Below, one piece after another: positions 45,001 to 60,000 of a DNA stretch of 64,000 nt. Position 1 is the first letter of the stretch; each line of letters opens with the position of its first letter. The position numbers and the translations under genes are program-made. The notes beneath the pieces were generated by a model, which worked only from the letters and a program-made list of their open reading frames with translations, was not told where the DNA came from and ran no database searches. Where the stretch lies: positions 1 through 64,000 of the forward strand of contig NMRB01000602.1 of NCBI GenBank assembly GCA_002633025.1, in the 5' to 3' direction. Source of the stretch: Notospermus geniculatus (lineage: Eukaryota; Nemertea; Pilidiophora; Heteronemertea; Lineidae).

Positions 45001-48000
45001 AATCCCATATTGGGGATTCATTTTATCCAACTCTTCTCTCAAATTATCGAACCATGGAAAGTATTTCAACTTTAGTCTCTTTCGTATTGATTCTTGGATT
45101 CTGCGTTCGCATACACGGCTTATGTGCTTAGATACAGTTTTCATTTTTATCATTTCGATAATCTCAATGTAACCGTACCGTATCAGATATAACAACAAAT
45201 CTTCGCACAAGCATTCCGCCATGACTATCAAACGATGTGTCTCACGCAAGACCGTCATGTACACAATATAAATACACACGCCCGTGTGGATGTTTGTTAC
45301 CACTGACGGTAAAATACCACCCGGTTAAAATCACAGAGATGCAATGTGGTACTTGAAGACGAGTCCTGTACGTCTAAGACATGTGGACGCTGTGGTGTCA
45401 AAAATGAGAAGCTAGGTGGTTCAGAGACTTTCAGATGTTCATATTTCTTTGATGGCCTGGGGCTTGCGTAGTTAACTGACGCCCGAGCCACAGCAAATAC
45501 TAAAACGGCGTGTGGCATTCGTCTTGGCGCGACGCGACCACTCGATGACACGATGGTTGCTAGGGAAGCTTTAAAATGCGCAAATCTGCCATGTAGGCCT
45601 CGTACAGGCAATAGAAGAAAGAAAAGTTGGGCGTCTTGATACAGAGACCTATTTTTTCGTGCGACAAGTGCGCGCGAAGCAGAGGCCGAAAAGTTATGCA
45701 GTTGAACATAGAATTCTTTTTAATTTTCAAATCCGATGAAGAATAACGTTGTCTCGTAAATTATACATTCCCCTACTCAATAGACGATTCATGGAATGGC
45801 TCAACCAGAGGGGGCCAAGGTGCAATTAGGTCAGTCTAGTGTCACCAGATCAGGATTGTGTAAAATGAGTCTATGTGACAAAGTACAAGATGATGATTTA
45901 CCTACCTATTGCATCAATCATGGCTGCCTCTCCCGTGTAGGCCTAAGCCTCCACAGGTAGGATATTCTGGAATACATGGAGGGACACCACACCAAGGTTT
46001 TGGTTGCAGATATCCAGTATCCGTGCAACTTTATCACAAACCTGTTGGCAAAAAGAGAGAGAATTTATGGAAACTGTTGTATTTATGTCACCGAGCCAGA
46101 AGCGCAAAGGTCCCATGTGCAATAGTTACTAACCTTGTCAGTGGAGCCTTTTTTCCCGCAGTCCAAAGCCTGATAAAAACAAGATGACATTGTAAATGTC
46201 TGATGGTTCCCGCTTGTGTAAGAGGACCTTACAGGCATGACAGGGGTTTGACCTTGACCTCTGATCACTCCTAAGTTTAGTCAAGGATGCCTGTTCCAGT
46301 TACGTAAAACTTCTCAATGTCAGAGGTCAAGGTCACAGTGTGTCAGCTCTAGAGTAGCAACTTCATAACTTCAACTGGAACTTGGCTTGTGGTAGAACAG
46401 CTACTGTCCTCACGATCGGAAATCATTGGCATCGCTACGATGTCCTGTTCTTGTTTTTATTGTTTTCAATATATGATACGCATAGTGGAATCTTGAATTT
46501 GTAAAAGAGCATTGGTCTTACGCGAATTACCTTGGTGATTACCCTCCGACAGTGAGTTTTCCCCATACATGATATCCCGTTCGCCACTTTCTTCATCAGT
46601 AAGTACATTTGGAATACGGTTTGTAAAAATGTCCCCAACACTCCTAGAATATGCGACCAGGGTCTGGTTTAGATCCGTGTTGGGTTTGAAGGAGATAGCA
46701 ACTCCATCGAAAGACAATCCCTGCGATTTGCATATCGTGAAGGCATTATCATTGAGGAAAGAAGCGCCGATAATCCACACGTTTGGAAGCAACTTGACGG
46801 ACTTTCTGTATAAGTTGTATATTTTGGGGTATTTTTCAAAAATCGGGCTAGCGTTTACTCCTTCTTCATCTCCATCATCGGGAGCATGACGTGAAACTGT
46901 ACTCTTACAAATGGAAACCATGCCATTACCGTCTTGAACCATCAATTCAATCAACGAGTTATCTGTAGCCTTTATTTCATTTAATACGTCTGCCTTAAGT
47001 TCATGGAAAAGTTTGAAGTCATTTTTATATGATGATTTAGGTCTGAGGACACAATCGTGAGTGTTATCAACTAGCCAATAACTGTCGCTTATCGATATAA
47101 ATTGACGTGGACATCGACTATAGAAAAATGAGTTTTCCTTACTGTAGAGACTGTTGTAAAATGTGTTTTCCAATGTCGTGAAATCCTCCTGGCCATAAGT
47201 TTCGAGAAGATATTGCGCGTCCTTTATAAACGAGGTACATTCGTCTATTTGGTACTTGTATATATTAGAAGCAGAATAATTTCTTTGAAACTCAATCAAA
47301 CTGAAGCACAATTGAACATTCGAATAACCCTGGTGGCTCATCATGGTCGTTAGAAATTGATGGAGAATGTCACATATGAATCTCAATGCGGCCAATTCCT
47401 GACTAGGGTCGACCGATTCTGTGAATGTTTTCAGTGAATCTAGAAATTTAATGACAGTACCGGAATATCCAACCCAGTATATAAACTGATGCTCGCAACA
47501 GACGACTCTTTGTTTCTTGATGATTTTTCTCGTTGCCCTAAATAAGAAGTAATCGTTACTAAAGAGAGGTACAACATGTTCAGCTATACCGTTAATATCG
47601 GTATCGTCAGTCGCGTATTTGAGAAGTTCTTGGTCCGAGACCAGGGTGGTTAATGTGATATCCGAACACTGAGTCACGTTTTCACACTTCACGTCATTGA
47701 ATTGCGAGTAATTGGCGTATCTCTTCAAAAGATTTTCTGGCGTCTCACCAACGCTTTGAGAATATGACTTTTTTAGCAGTATGTAAATTGGACAATCAAT
47801 TATACAATCCTTTGGTGTGTTATTCAAAATGGCATCATTGAAAGCAGCCACCTCCTCGTGAGTGGAATACAAACGGGTGAGATATGGTCTAAATTTTGGA
47901 TCGTTGATTTTATCATCCCCAACAATCTTACTTTTCAACCAGATCATTTGCGTTTCGGATAGCCTTTGGTTGAATTCCATTCTGTCTAGAATATCGATCA

Positions 48001-51000
48001 ATAAAGGATCGCGAGATCGTTTGTTCATAAGAAATATCAGTCCGTTAAAATCACTTCTCAGACGCGATTTTTTGAATGCTTTGCAGAATATAAAGTCCAG
48101 CATACTCGGCACGCATGAAATTCCCAAGTCGTTGTTTTCTAGAGCCTTAGTCTGCGATGGTGAACCGATCAATATGAGGACCGGATTGACTTCCTTACAC
48201 TGTGGAGTTTTGAAGTAGGTGTTCAATGCCCACCATAAAACAACAGTGATTACCAGATACGTATAAGAACAACAACCAGCTTCATCAACAAATATCACAT
48301 TACAATACAGGAGTGGTGAAATGTCCGCGAAATGGTGTAAATTCCACAAATAGAATAGAAAATCCTCACGCGATAACGTTTTATGAGCTAATACGGCATC
48401 TGTTATTTTGTGCATTCTCCTCAATATGTTTTTATAGAGACATTTGATTTGATTGGAATGTCGCTTAATTTCCCTCACAAAGACCTCGGACAACGAATCC
48501 ATATGACATAAATTTTTTTCACAGGATTGTGGAAAACTTTCTGTGACATTATACGCAAAACCGATAATGTTGTGTAAAGTTTTTATTTGATTCGTATTTT
48601 GGCTACATATGTGACTCAGGTTTTTTTGAAAATTGCTTTTTGCTGTGTTAGTTGCCCCTGTTCCAATAGCATTACCCACACATTCAAAGATCATAGCGCT
48701 GGCTTTCGATTTACCGGCACCGGCATTGCCTAAAAACCCGAACAAACCAAATGGAATTATTGGAAAGTCGTGTATGTTTTCTTCGTAAAATGACAGGGGT
48801 TTGCCTTCAATACATATTTCTACATCATCTTCGATTGGTATGGAAATGTTTACAGGCGGAACATTTTGTTTCGATAGGAAATCAATTTGGTGTAGTATTG
48901 CATTCTTTTCTGTTAAAATATTTTGCGTCAGTTTGAATCCGTTGGACATGGTACCTCGCCAACAAAATGTGATGTTGGTTTTCCGGAAGTCAAATGATGT
49001 TTGGTTACATGAAGCGCTCAATCGATGGTGTTTTGCTTTACCACCATGTAGGTTCCACTCTGTCCAAAGGATGGTTTTAATCTCTCCTTCGGGTGGAAAA
49101 ATAATCCCACCACCACCCCTCAATCGGGCATAACAAAACCATTGTCACAAGAATCGCGTATCAGTCAGAACATGGGAGAAGTCGAGGCTACCTGTCAAAT
49201 GTTTCATGAGGCACTGAAACAATGGTATTTTGCCTTACCACCATGTAGGTTCCACTCTGTCGAAGTGGTGGTTTTAATCTCTCCTTCGTATAGAAAATAA
49301 TCCCACCACCCGTCAAACGGGTATAAGAAAACCATTGTCACAAGAATCGGGTATCAGTCAGATCATGGGGGAAGTTGAGGCTGCACCTGTCAAATCTTTC
49401 TATGTTTTTGATAAGCACGCATTGAATAGTGACAATTTGTCTTACATTGATGGAACAAATAGCGGATTTGTGAAACTCCCGTCTGAAATCGATCGCTTAC
49501 GTGAATATACTTTAGTTATTCGAGCTCCAATGGGGTCGGGCAAGACAACTGCTATTAAAAAAATACTGGCGGCGCGCAACACAAATGATGTTAAAACACT
49601 CTTTATAACACCTAGGGTGACTTTCGCGACATTTTTGTACAATGAGTTCAAATCAATTCTACCGAATTTAATTCTCTACAACAAAATCCACACGAAATCA
49701 ATCGATAAGGATCAAATTATAGTACAGTTGGAATCACTGCATCGGGTTAACGTGAACAAAACGTTTGATTTTGTTATTCTGGATGAATTTGAGAGCATTA
49801 TGAATCAGTTCTTTAGTCCCACTGTAAGAAACTTTGATATAGAATTCAGCTTCATGAATTTACTACAACACTGCAATGTCTGTGTAGTCGCCGATGCACT
49901 GCTGAGATCTGAGAGCGTCAATAGAATAGCGGCCATAAGAACTAAACAACCTTGCTATGTCGTTGAAAATGATTTTGTCAGTGAAGGATTCAAAGGAAGA
50001 CGCTTAGTCTTTTGTGATTCGTGTCCAGTAAAAATCATGAAGAAATACTTCGATAAAGAGTGTCAATTCGGCGATCGAAATCATTGTCTCGTTCATGATG
50101 ACGTCATGTCACATTTAAAAGGACACTTCTTATCCACGCGGAGATTAGATTTCACGTATGAGCTAATCAGTCGTCTGGAAAGTGGACAGAGGTGCGTTGT
50201 GTGTTCTGCCTCAAAGCAATTCTCTATTCAACTGTTCAATATGGTGCGATGTTGTCTGAGAACCACTAAAATATTGTTAATCAACAGTGACACTACGATT
50301 GTCGATTACAAAACCTGGTGTAATTATGACTGTCTAATATATACACCTAAAATCAGTATAGGGATCGATTTTGAAAGCTTACATTTCGATGTTCTATTCG
50401 TGTATGCTATATTTTCCACTCACTGCGCTCCCATATCGACCATGTTCCAATCGGCAGGCAGGGTCCGCCATTTCACCAGTACGTCGCATTACATTTACTG
50501 CAATGATTCATTGGGCTCTAAATTTGTAAACAGCTACGTGTGCTCTAGCAAACCCTCGGATTTGATTCTCAGTGCTAACAAAAAGCTACACAAGAAACGA
50601 AATCCATATTTCAACTTTTGTTGGTTCAATTATTTTCATAACAGAATGCTTCAAGAATCTAGATTATACTTCAATTCCATCTCGGCATTTTCGGCAGTAA
50701 TCGAAGTTGCGAAATTGAACGGTTACTCGTCTTATTACAAGCAGCACGAAGTAGTTCAGGATAACTGCATAAAAGCGATCATCGAAAATATGAATGTGTC
50801 GCGTTCGATTTATAACATCATCTCAACTCAATTGGAAGCGGCCGCTAAACGGAATTCAGCGTGTATTCGGATGAACGAGGTATGCGCTGTGGCAAAAATA
50901 TGCCACAGTGATATTTTTCTAACCGAGAACAAAAACCAACTAAATGTTATGAGATATTTTATTATTGACAAGCACACTGAGAATCTAAAATTTAATGAAT

Positions 51001-54000
51001 CGCTTTATCACATAATTGACATTTCAACGAGTCTAATGCAAAGCAACCTGCCTAAAACTTATCGATATTACGTATGCGATCAATACAGACGGTACACTCA
51101 TATAATGACGATCTTAATGACATCACTAGGGTTTGAAAGTTTTTTCGACACTAAAGTCCGAATAACATCGTCGGTGCTGCAACATGTTTTGGAACAAAAC
51201 AAACAGCTGATATTCTATTTGATGAAAAATGAAAATGTGAAAGCCGGAATATCGGATTCTGTGTTCACGTGTGCCAAGCGCTTGCAAAGACACGGTGGTC
51301 GTCAAAGCAATCCGTATATATGCTTGTTCAACGTTATCCTATCATTGATATGTAATGGAATAAAACTGAAGCCAACTACATGTAATAGAATAAAGAAGAA
51401 GGGGGTCAAAAATACCAATTCCACTTTAGAGTACAGACTAACTGGAAATCGTATTATTCCTCCTAATTTAATAAATTTTGAGAATTTTATCCTCGCCACA
51501 TATCAACGGTAATAAGAAAAAACTTCCAAAGTAGATTGGAATCCTACTGACTTGATTTGATTACATTTTGTGTCTATGAATTTGAAGACGGATCCTTTCA
51601 GCACGTTTTACTAGAGTTCACTGTTGGGCATGATTGGATCGTCGGTGCTGCCGTCTCCAAACTGTTTCCGAAACTAAACTTCACGCATGTAGCTTGTCAA
51701 TAAGACCAATCTCAATACTCCAAGACCCAAAATATGGAGGGCTAGGTCCATTAAAAACTGCACAGTGGGACAAGCTGGCAGTGTGTAATAAAAACTCCCT
51801 GTAACATGTAAATGCGGGCTATAAAGATATAATTTGGTGTAGGTTATTCAGAATTGACTCCTTTTGATCGGAATATAGTTTTCTACAACATACCAGGCCC
51901 ATTTTATTTTAGCCAAATATTTTATACAGTTCCCAGCAGGGGTGTAAGAATATTGGTTTCAGGGTAGTGAAATGGCGGTAATTTCGTATGATATTTACCT
52001 TGTCCGAGAAAATTGCAAATAAAAAGAATTAGAATCATTGGAATTTAATTATTTGGCGAAATGTATGTACAGTCGATGTACAGGACATGTACAGAAAGTT
52101 CAATTGTGGACCCAGCCCTGATAGTCAACACTCAGAATCCATAGGGCGGAAACATGACGGCTTTGTGCATGGCTACTCCTGAGGACAGCGCGATGGGTCC
52201 AATTCATTTTGACCACATACACTCAAGATCTTGACCAAATCCGAAACCTTTGGAGGTAATAAATACCAGGGGAGGTCACCTGCTATCAAAAGCACCAATA
52301 CTCTTAAAGGGGTGGTACTGGAAGGGGTGGCAGTTGGAACTATTAGGCCCTATTGATAGATGGCGTTGTTGTAAATTGCGCACATAAGTTCAGTTCCCGT
52401 TTTCCTCTGCGGGACGTTAGACAGTTATGTTGTGGATGATGTGGACAGTGACAATGATGAACTTGGCTGAGAATGTCACTTTTGGAACCTTTCACAGCAA
52501 TAAGTCAAAACTCTGCCAAAAAATTTATTTACAAATTTATTTCGGATTTTCTTTCACTGATATACTCAGAAAATGTTGTACTTTCATGGTCATATGCCTT
52601 TTTTTCTGTATTCATACGTTTATAAGTTGAGTAGGGGTCGATATACATGTATATGAAATTCAGTCTGGTAACTGTGCGTAGGCCAAGTGACTCATTCAGC
52701 ATCAAATTCTAAAAATCATACAACAGAACAATTGTTAATTATATACGATATTGTGCCCTTTCACAAACGAGGTCTAAAATTTGTCTAAAATAGTCTCAGT
52801 ATTTTGGTCATGCACCTTCTGGCATCATCCACTTACAAGCGATATTTAAGCACCACTGCAATTACCACGTGTAAGTGGGTCTTTAGATGAATCACTTACC
52901 ATCCTATATGGGTGGTGTTTATGATACCCCTACATAGAAGGAATGACCATACCACATGTTCCAAATTATTTAAATGCGCAACCCTCAATAATTTTCACAC
53001 ATCAATCAACTTATCAATACGACAATGACTATACATTCTACTCAGACGCGGTGGACCGTGAAATTAGACGACAATAACGAGGTTTGGTTCGGACCCTGGT
53101 TTGCAACTGAAGAGGAGGCTGAAAACCATTTCAACTTGGTGCAAGCTAGCGACTCATTGGTGATGGATTTGAAACCCTCGTACGAACGGCGAAAGTCGAA
53201 AATGTTACGCAAAAAGATAATTGAGTTGAACCTGACCGGAACAGTGGTAAAACATTATCAAAAGAGACCTGCGATTCAACTCTCGAAGAATTGCCGTGTG
53301 ACATTTAGTAAACACGGATTGAAGCTAATGGCTAAACGTCATGAACATAAAAAACACAGACACGTCGACATGGAGTGGTCCGAAATTCGGAAACTTATAT
53401 CGTTCACGCAGAGCGCCATGCAGATATATGATAAGGAGGATTCACTCGTATAAATCGTGAAATATTATTTAAATATGCCCAGTTTATACAATGCACACGA
53501 AATATAAATGTCGTCGTCAGTCGCATTATTAGAAACGGTAGCATTTGGTAGTTTATATGCATCTTTGTTCATCGGCTTGACCATTCAGTCGGCCAGTCCG
53601 TTATTTCTAAAATTTAATCACGAGGATAAAAAATTTCACCTAATTGACATACTTTCATTGCGTTATTACACGTCTGGATTAACGATGCTACTTTTTGCAG
53701 TTCTACACGATTCCTTGATGCACATAAATTTCATAGCATCGTTTGTGTTTGGCGTTTTAGCCAGCATTATGCTGACCGTCCTAATTGTATTTGTATACAA
53801 AGAGCGAAGAAACGACTGGACACTTAAACGCCGTTCAAAACTACTCCTAGATGTATTTCTTTTCAATAGCATCTTTGCTTTACATTTGCTTAATTGTTGT
53901 CGGACTTTCAATGAATTGGCAATATTACTCATTCGTTATTCACACGACCAAACAATTGTGAAATCTGTCGCACCTTTTATAACCTTGAGCCTAATGTTCT

Positions 54001-57000
54001 GTTACATTATCTATTTATATTGCGCGATGAAACTGGAATTGAAAATTATCGTGTTGCCATACGTCTATATGTTGCATCCTCTGATCAGCGTATTCATCGG
54101 TTTAACCTCCAAAAAAGATTGTCGACCCCCTGTGGGTGTTTATCCTTATGTAAGTGTCTTACTCCTCGTCACTGCAGTTACGTTAATTATTAGGCTGATG
54201 CAGTTGTATTCGAATGTCAAGTACGTGTCAGTTTATTCAGTCTTGACGTCCACTTTTAAAGGGAAAAAGGAAATGCCGGGTAAATATTCTACCCGAGAGG
54301 ATGAAGTAAAATTTGTTCATAAATCAAAAACAAATGAGGAACAATCGTTCGGTACTCTGGAAATGGATACCATATTCTGAATAAATGCGATATTATGTTG
54401 TTATAAAATGGTTGTCTTAGTCTGTTATCATATCAGCTGTCAACTACGACATTTGTCTGACATATCTGACTGATCAACACAATGTCTATAAAATAATACA
54501 ATGCGTGCATGTGCACTCCTGAGAATCACCTCAACACAGCGATTCTCTCATTAATATCGTATTTTCCTATTACGATCCTCACCCACATCGACATTGTTAG
54601 CAACAACAGAGGACAGAAAATTCATGCAGCCCTATGTAAATGTTAACAGACGCTGTATTTTGATCACAAACAGTCCCACATGATACAAAACGGGCCCACA
54701 ACTGTCCTGATAAGAGTTACCCCCGTCTCTGGAAAGAAAAAGAAACGTCAACCCGGTGATGCATGGCACTTGGGGATGAAGGTGGTTGCCCCTTTCTAAC
54801 CCTGTGAGTACTTTAAAACTTAGGGTGTGATGTGATTATGGAATTGACTTAACGACCCCTTCCCCAACGATTTACATACATGTGACATTTGACACTAAAA
54901 TGACTGACAAAAACTCTGTGTCTATATACAGTACTGTATTTTTGTATTTTTGGCATGTTGAAATCAGTGTACACTTTATCCTCACCTAAGAGGTCAGTCA
55001 TTAATGTCACCTACAAGGCGATATGAGGCTAAGGGCCGTATTCACGGGTCGCACTTTAGCCTAAAGTGTACTTTAGGCTAAAGTACAGCTTCAGAAGAAA
55101 TACTCTATTTTCCCTATTGCAAAATCATAGCCTGCCAGGTATGAATATTTTGGATAGTCCATAACAACAGGTGTGGTTTGGTTGGATTGAATTTTAATCA
55201 ATTTCCAATAAGGAGGTGCCAGTCTAAACCTGATCAAGTGCACTGAGGTCAATCGACGTCAGGATTCTTTTAATAGTCATTTTCATGATCACTTCTTTGA
55301 ATCTAAAGGGTATACCAAAACAAATTGCACAAGCAATTCATTTTCTTTTGTACTGGACATTTGGTGCACGAGGAAAAATGACACCACAAATCCTGGCGAC
55401 CGTAGTCTTCTGAGACTTTGAAATCTGACAAGGGTCATTTTAGTAATTGTATCTAGGTCTATAGGCCTGCCTTCCCAGAATGCATGTAGGCCATATCCCT
55501 TCCGTTTCCAAGATGTACAATTGGTAACATAATAATTCAGGTCACATGGTCAGTAGTAGGAGGTGCTATAATTTTGCCTGGGGTGACCAGCCAATAGGGG
55601 AAGTAGAATATGACGACCAGATAGTGTAGGCCTACCGCTATTTAGATGTCGCATCCTCGCATGGTACAAGGGGTGTCAAACACCGTTATGAATTTGACTG
55701 TATCAGTTAACGTCTGACGTAGAAATATAGCAATTTAAACAAATCTTTACTCTTGAAAATCCGTTCTTCATCCAGACATAAAATCAATGGGTGTTCTGGC
55801 TGGTACGTAACGTAGAGATAATTAGAACGAAGTTTACCTTGTACCATGTCAATGCGTTCCAATTGCAAGTCTTTTGCGCAAACAGAACGGAATATGTGGC
55901 AAACCACAACTAATTCTAGCATGTATTTATTGAACAAGCCTATAGATTCGTTCAAATCCGAACTATTGAAACTGTAAAATTCGCCATCCTTTGAACAGTA
56001 CTGTTCAAAAAACGTACCAGAGTCTTTGACAATGTTCAGCACTTTCATATCTAACAAATTTTGTAAGCGGTGTTTGTTGACATGAAAAGATCCGGCACTG
56101 TCCAAGGAGGCACTGAAAAAACTACTAGTTCTCATGCGGAGGTAATTACGTCTACACTCTTCTAAAAAAATGGAATTCATCAACAGGTAGCATAATTGGT
56201 CATTCATGTCACTCACGGCCACAAAATCACCATTCAATTGATAATTCATCATGTAATCGAAGGCTCTCGGTGTTTCGTGAGGAATCCACTGAGCACTCTC
56301 TATCTGATTCAAAAATGCCTCGATTCTATTCAATCTGCGTCGCGTCTCGTATGCAGACTTCAGTAACCCGCAATGTAAGTAATGTGTCAGGTAATATTGA
56401 GCATATTTATCCCTGGTTTTACTGAATATGAGGTTTAAGTATTTTCTCTTTTCTCTGTTTAGGCGGGTTTTCAATTTACCCAAATTGCAATTTCGCTTTT
56501 GTAATACGTATTCTTTGCTAAATGCATCGAGATGTTTTAAATCTCTTATCATGTTACAATCCTCATCGTTCGCTGTGCTCTCCATTAAGAAATCGACATC
56601 ATCCGTAGTAAGATCGGAAGCGCGTTCCTGGATACGCCCCTTGATAAAGTGAATCAAGTTCTGCAGTATGTGATTCCGACTATAATTTATCTTGCCTATG
56701 AAACTTTTGACGTTCGACTCTTCTGTCTGCAGGGGATTTTCATACACTTTTTTCAGATGTTCCGTTGTCGATCCGTTTAACAATATTGGCTGCGTATCCG
56801 AGAAATCACGCGCACTTTCGGTCCGCGGCGGCGTGCCATTAAAAAAGTCTATGGCGTTGATAAATGAGTAATTTTGGTAAATGTATTTCTCACTGGATAA
56901 AACGTGTTCTGAATGTCTGAAAAGTTGTGTTAAGTGGTTGCAGAAAGGCTGTTCGTCTTCATCCCCGTCGTAATGACCAATCCCGCCCTGCAACTTGCTT

Positions 57001-60000
57001 AGGTGACATGAGTGGCATTGGCCTTCAAGGTTTCCGACCAATTCGATGGGAATGACGTGATATCTTCCATAAATTTTTCTGACGAAACATTCCAAGTTTT
57101 CAACATTTAGTTTTAAATCTGCGATAAACATCACCCCGTGAATTGTATTAATATAATTGTACATTTGATTTGTAGTCGATATATCTGTTAGATTTACTGT
57201 GTGACTCACTGCTCCGTTTAAGAAGTGTAATTTTACAGCGGCACATCTATCCGAGACCGTGTCATCATTCAAGCATTCGCATTCTAGATGGGGTTCACTA
57301 CTTTGTGCATGAAACCTTCTTATAAACAATTTCATGTTATGCAGTAATTCAGGATAGATTATTTTTATAGCATAAATCACATAATCATCTCGTTCAAAGT
57401 CATTCCTCTTTTTACTAAATAAATCAGTTAACAGACTATGGTTGTGCTTTAAATTCTCAATGATTGCATTGTCTACCAGGGTTTTAGAATCGACCAATTC
57501 TAAGTACTGCAATTGCAACTTTAACCAGTTTAAGTTATTTAAAAGTCTCATATACTGTAATTCCTTGTCTGACACTGGCGTGTGACTCATTCGCGTGATT
57601 CGAGACGAAATTGAACGCCAATTAAATAAATTGTGAAACGCCGGGTTGGTGCAACTAACATCGCAGTGAGGAGAAGTAATCTACATGGTTCCATGGTCAT
57701 CCTTCAGATGGCATTGTGTAGAAAGAAGGCGGTAGCCGCAGAGCATAGGCCAATAATGAAATGTGACGTCATTAAACGGAAGATGACCTATTTGGGGCAG
57801 GAGATCCAAGCCAGCCTACCGCTTCTGTTGAAATCACGAGGTCACACCCTTTTCCAAAAATTCAGAGGAACTGGAAAAGCAACTGCCAACTGCCTGGCGT
57901 CTACGCAGCGCCATCTAGAACGATCACTAGGAACCAGGCTAATGAAATGAAGGAGCTCGGGAAACAAATGACCAAATCCCAAGTTGAAGATATTGCACTC
58001 GCTCATTCTTTTCCAAACTCGGGAGTGGGACAAGTAAGTGGAGAGGTCATAACTTTTTCTGACCATACACCCAACCCATTATCTTCAACTGAGGACTTAT
58101 TCTTTTTTCCCCGAGTTCAGGAATGGGACATGAATTATTTCGACAGTGCTGCCACCGATAACACAAAGACGGAATCATTTCATTTGATTTGTATAGACTG
58201 AATGAAACTGAATACTTTTGAAAAACACTGGTCTAATTCGGACACGTCATCAAGCGTTCTTTGAAGGTCGGTTACTTTCGCCAATCTCCCATTAGTTTCA
58301 CAACAGATGCACCCTTCACTTGCTAAAGGACGTGGGTAAACTTCCAGCCTGTAAAGCCCGCTGCCAGTGCCAGAAATAGTACTAATGGAATACTGACAAT
58401 TACAATTACAAAACACACTATCGCATACTCCAACCAAGTCGAAGTAATTTAATGTGGGGCTTGTACATTCAAGAATACAATCATTCATATTTAGAAATAC
58501 ATACTCGACTATATTTACGCTATCAGATAACAACGTTATGTGAAAATATCGAGTTCCATGTCTGAAAAATATCACACCTTTTGAATAATTGACGTACAAA
58601 ATGAGGTCGTTCCACTTTTCGAGAATGACATTAGACTCCACCACACTTTCAGCCACTTCTTTGAGTTGCGAATTTAGGTAATGTGGCATTTAGGTTTGTT
58701 TATGGATTATGTAACAATGTAACAATGACGAGTTATTATTCATTTAAATAACCTTTATCCAAAATGACGAAAAATTTATATCGTTGATTGAAAACAAAAG
58801 ATTTGTGGCGCATATAGTAGATATCAGAGCATCATCTGGGTTACCTCTACTCTTGCTGAGGTAACGACGATTCTGTTGATTATCAATAATGTAACATCGT
58901 AACAATTCAAATTGCTTTATCAGGTAGGCAGAGACGTCGGAGGATTTTATTGTATTGGATACGATATCCTTCGACACGTTGATTTTTAATTTATTAAACA
59001 GGGTGATAAATCTTTCGATGAATAATGTCTTCTGACTTTGTAGTTGGTATCCAATTTCACGTGTGTCGTTGATTTTGTTATATCTCGCAAAGACATAAAG
59101 GTTAAGATCCGACAGGTATTTTGTATGTCTCGCTTTATACTCGTTAAATATGACAGCAGCGTGATCAATACTCGAATTCGACTCTATGACCACATAAAGA
59201 TTTCTAAACAATTCCGGATGCATCACGGTAATTGGAAAAATGGTGAAAATCATTAAGTTTGCAATTAATTCACAGACGTGACCCAAATCGGCTGGATCCA
59301 GGAAAAAATGTTCTATTCCCATAATTACAGTGTGATCTTGATACTGAGAAACGCAGCATATACCAATCCCCGAATGACCACTAGCGCTGTAAGCGGGATC
59401 GACGTACATTACTAAACTTGGATTCATGTGACTCGCACACGTGGCGATATCCAGGCCATTATTATCAAAATGGACGATCGCCTTGTCACTAAGCGGCATT
59501 ACTACGGTAAACTTTTCAGTGACAGCGGTCATCGGAGAACAACCGGCAATTTCTTCAAAGAATCCGTCATTAAACAGTGCATTACACGCAGCTCTATCAG
59601 TTTCTTGGATGTTAATGTAGGCTGGTCTTTTTCCAATGTTGCATTGGCAACATACCATATCTTCGTACTGCAACACGTCTAGAAGATGGTTCTTGCAAAT
59701 GTAAGAAACGTTCTGACAACTCACACCTTCGATATTTTTTAAATTGTTCAGTATGTTGGTCGAAGCTTTCCTCGCATTCGAGCTAGAAGTTAGGACGACT
59801 TTACAACCTCGCTTTATGGCGTACGCTAGGATGGTAACTAAAGTACTATTATCGTCAGTTTGCGCCGCGAAATTAGCTTCATCGACGAAAGTTAATTCGA
59901 AAGTCCGACCCCGGCACGACTGAAAAAATATATAATAAACATGAAACATCATTTTAAATCACACACACGGAACGACTTCACAAAGGGAGTCGATTTCATA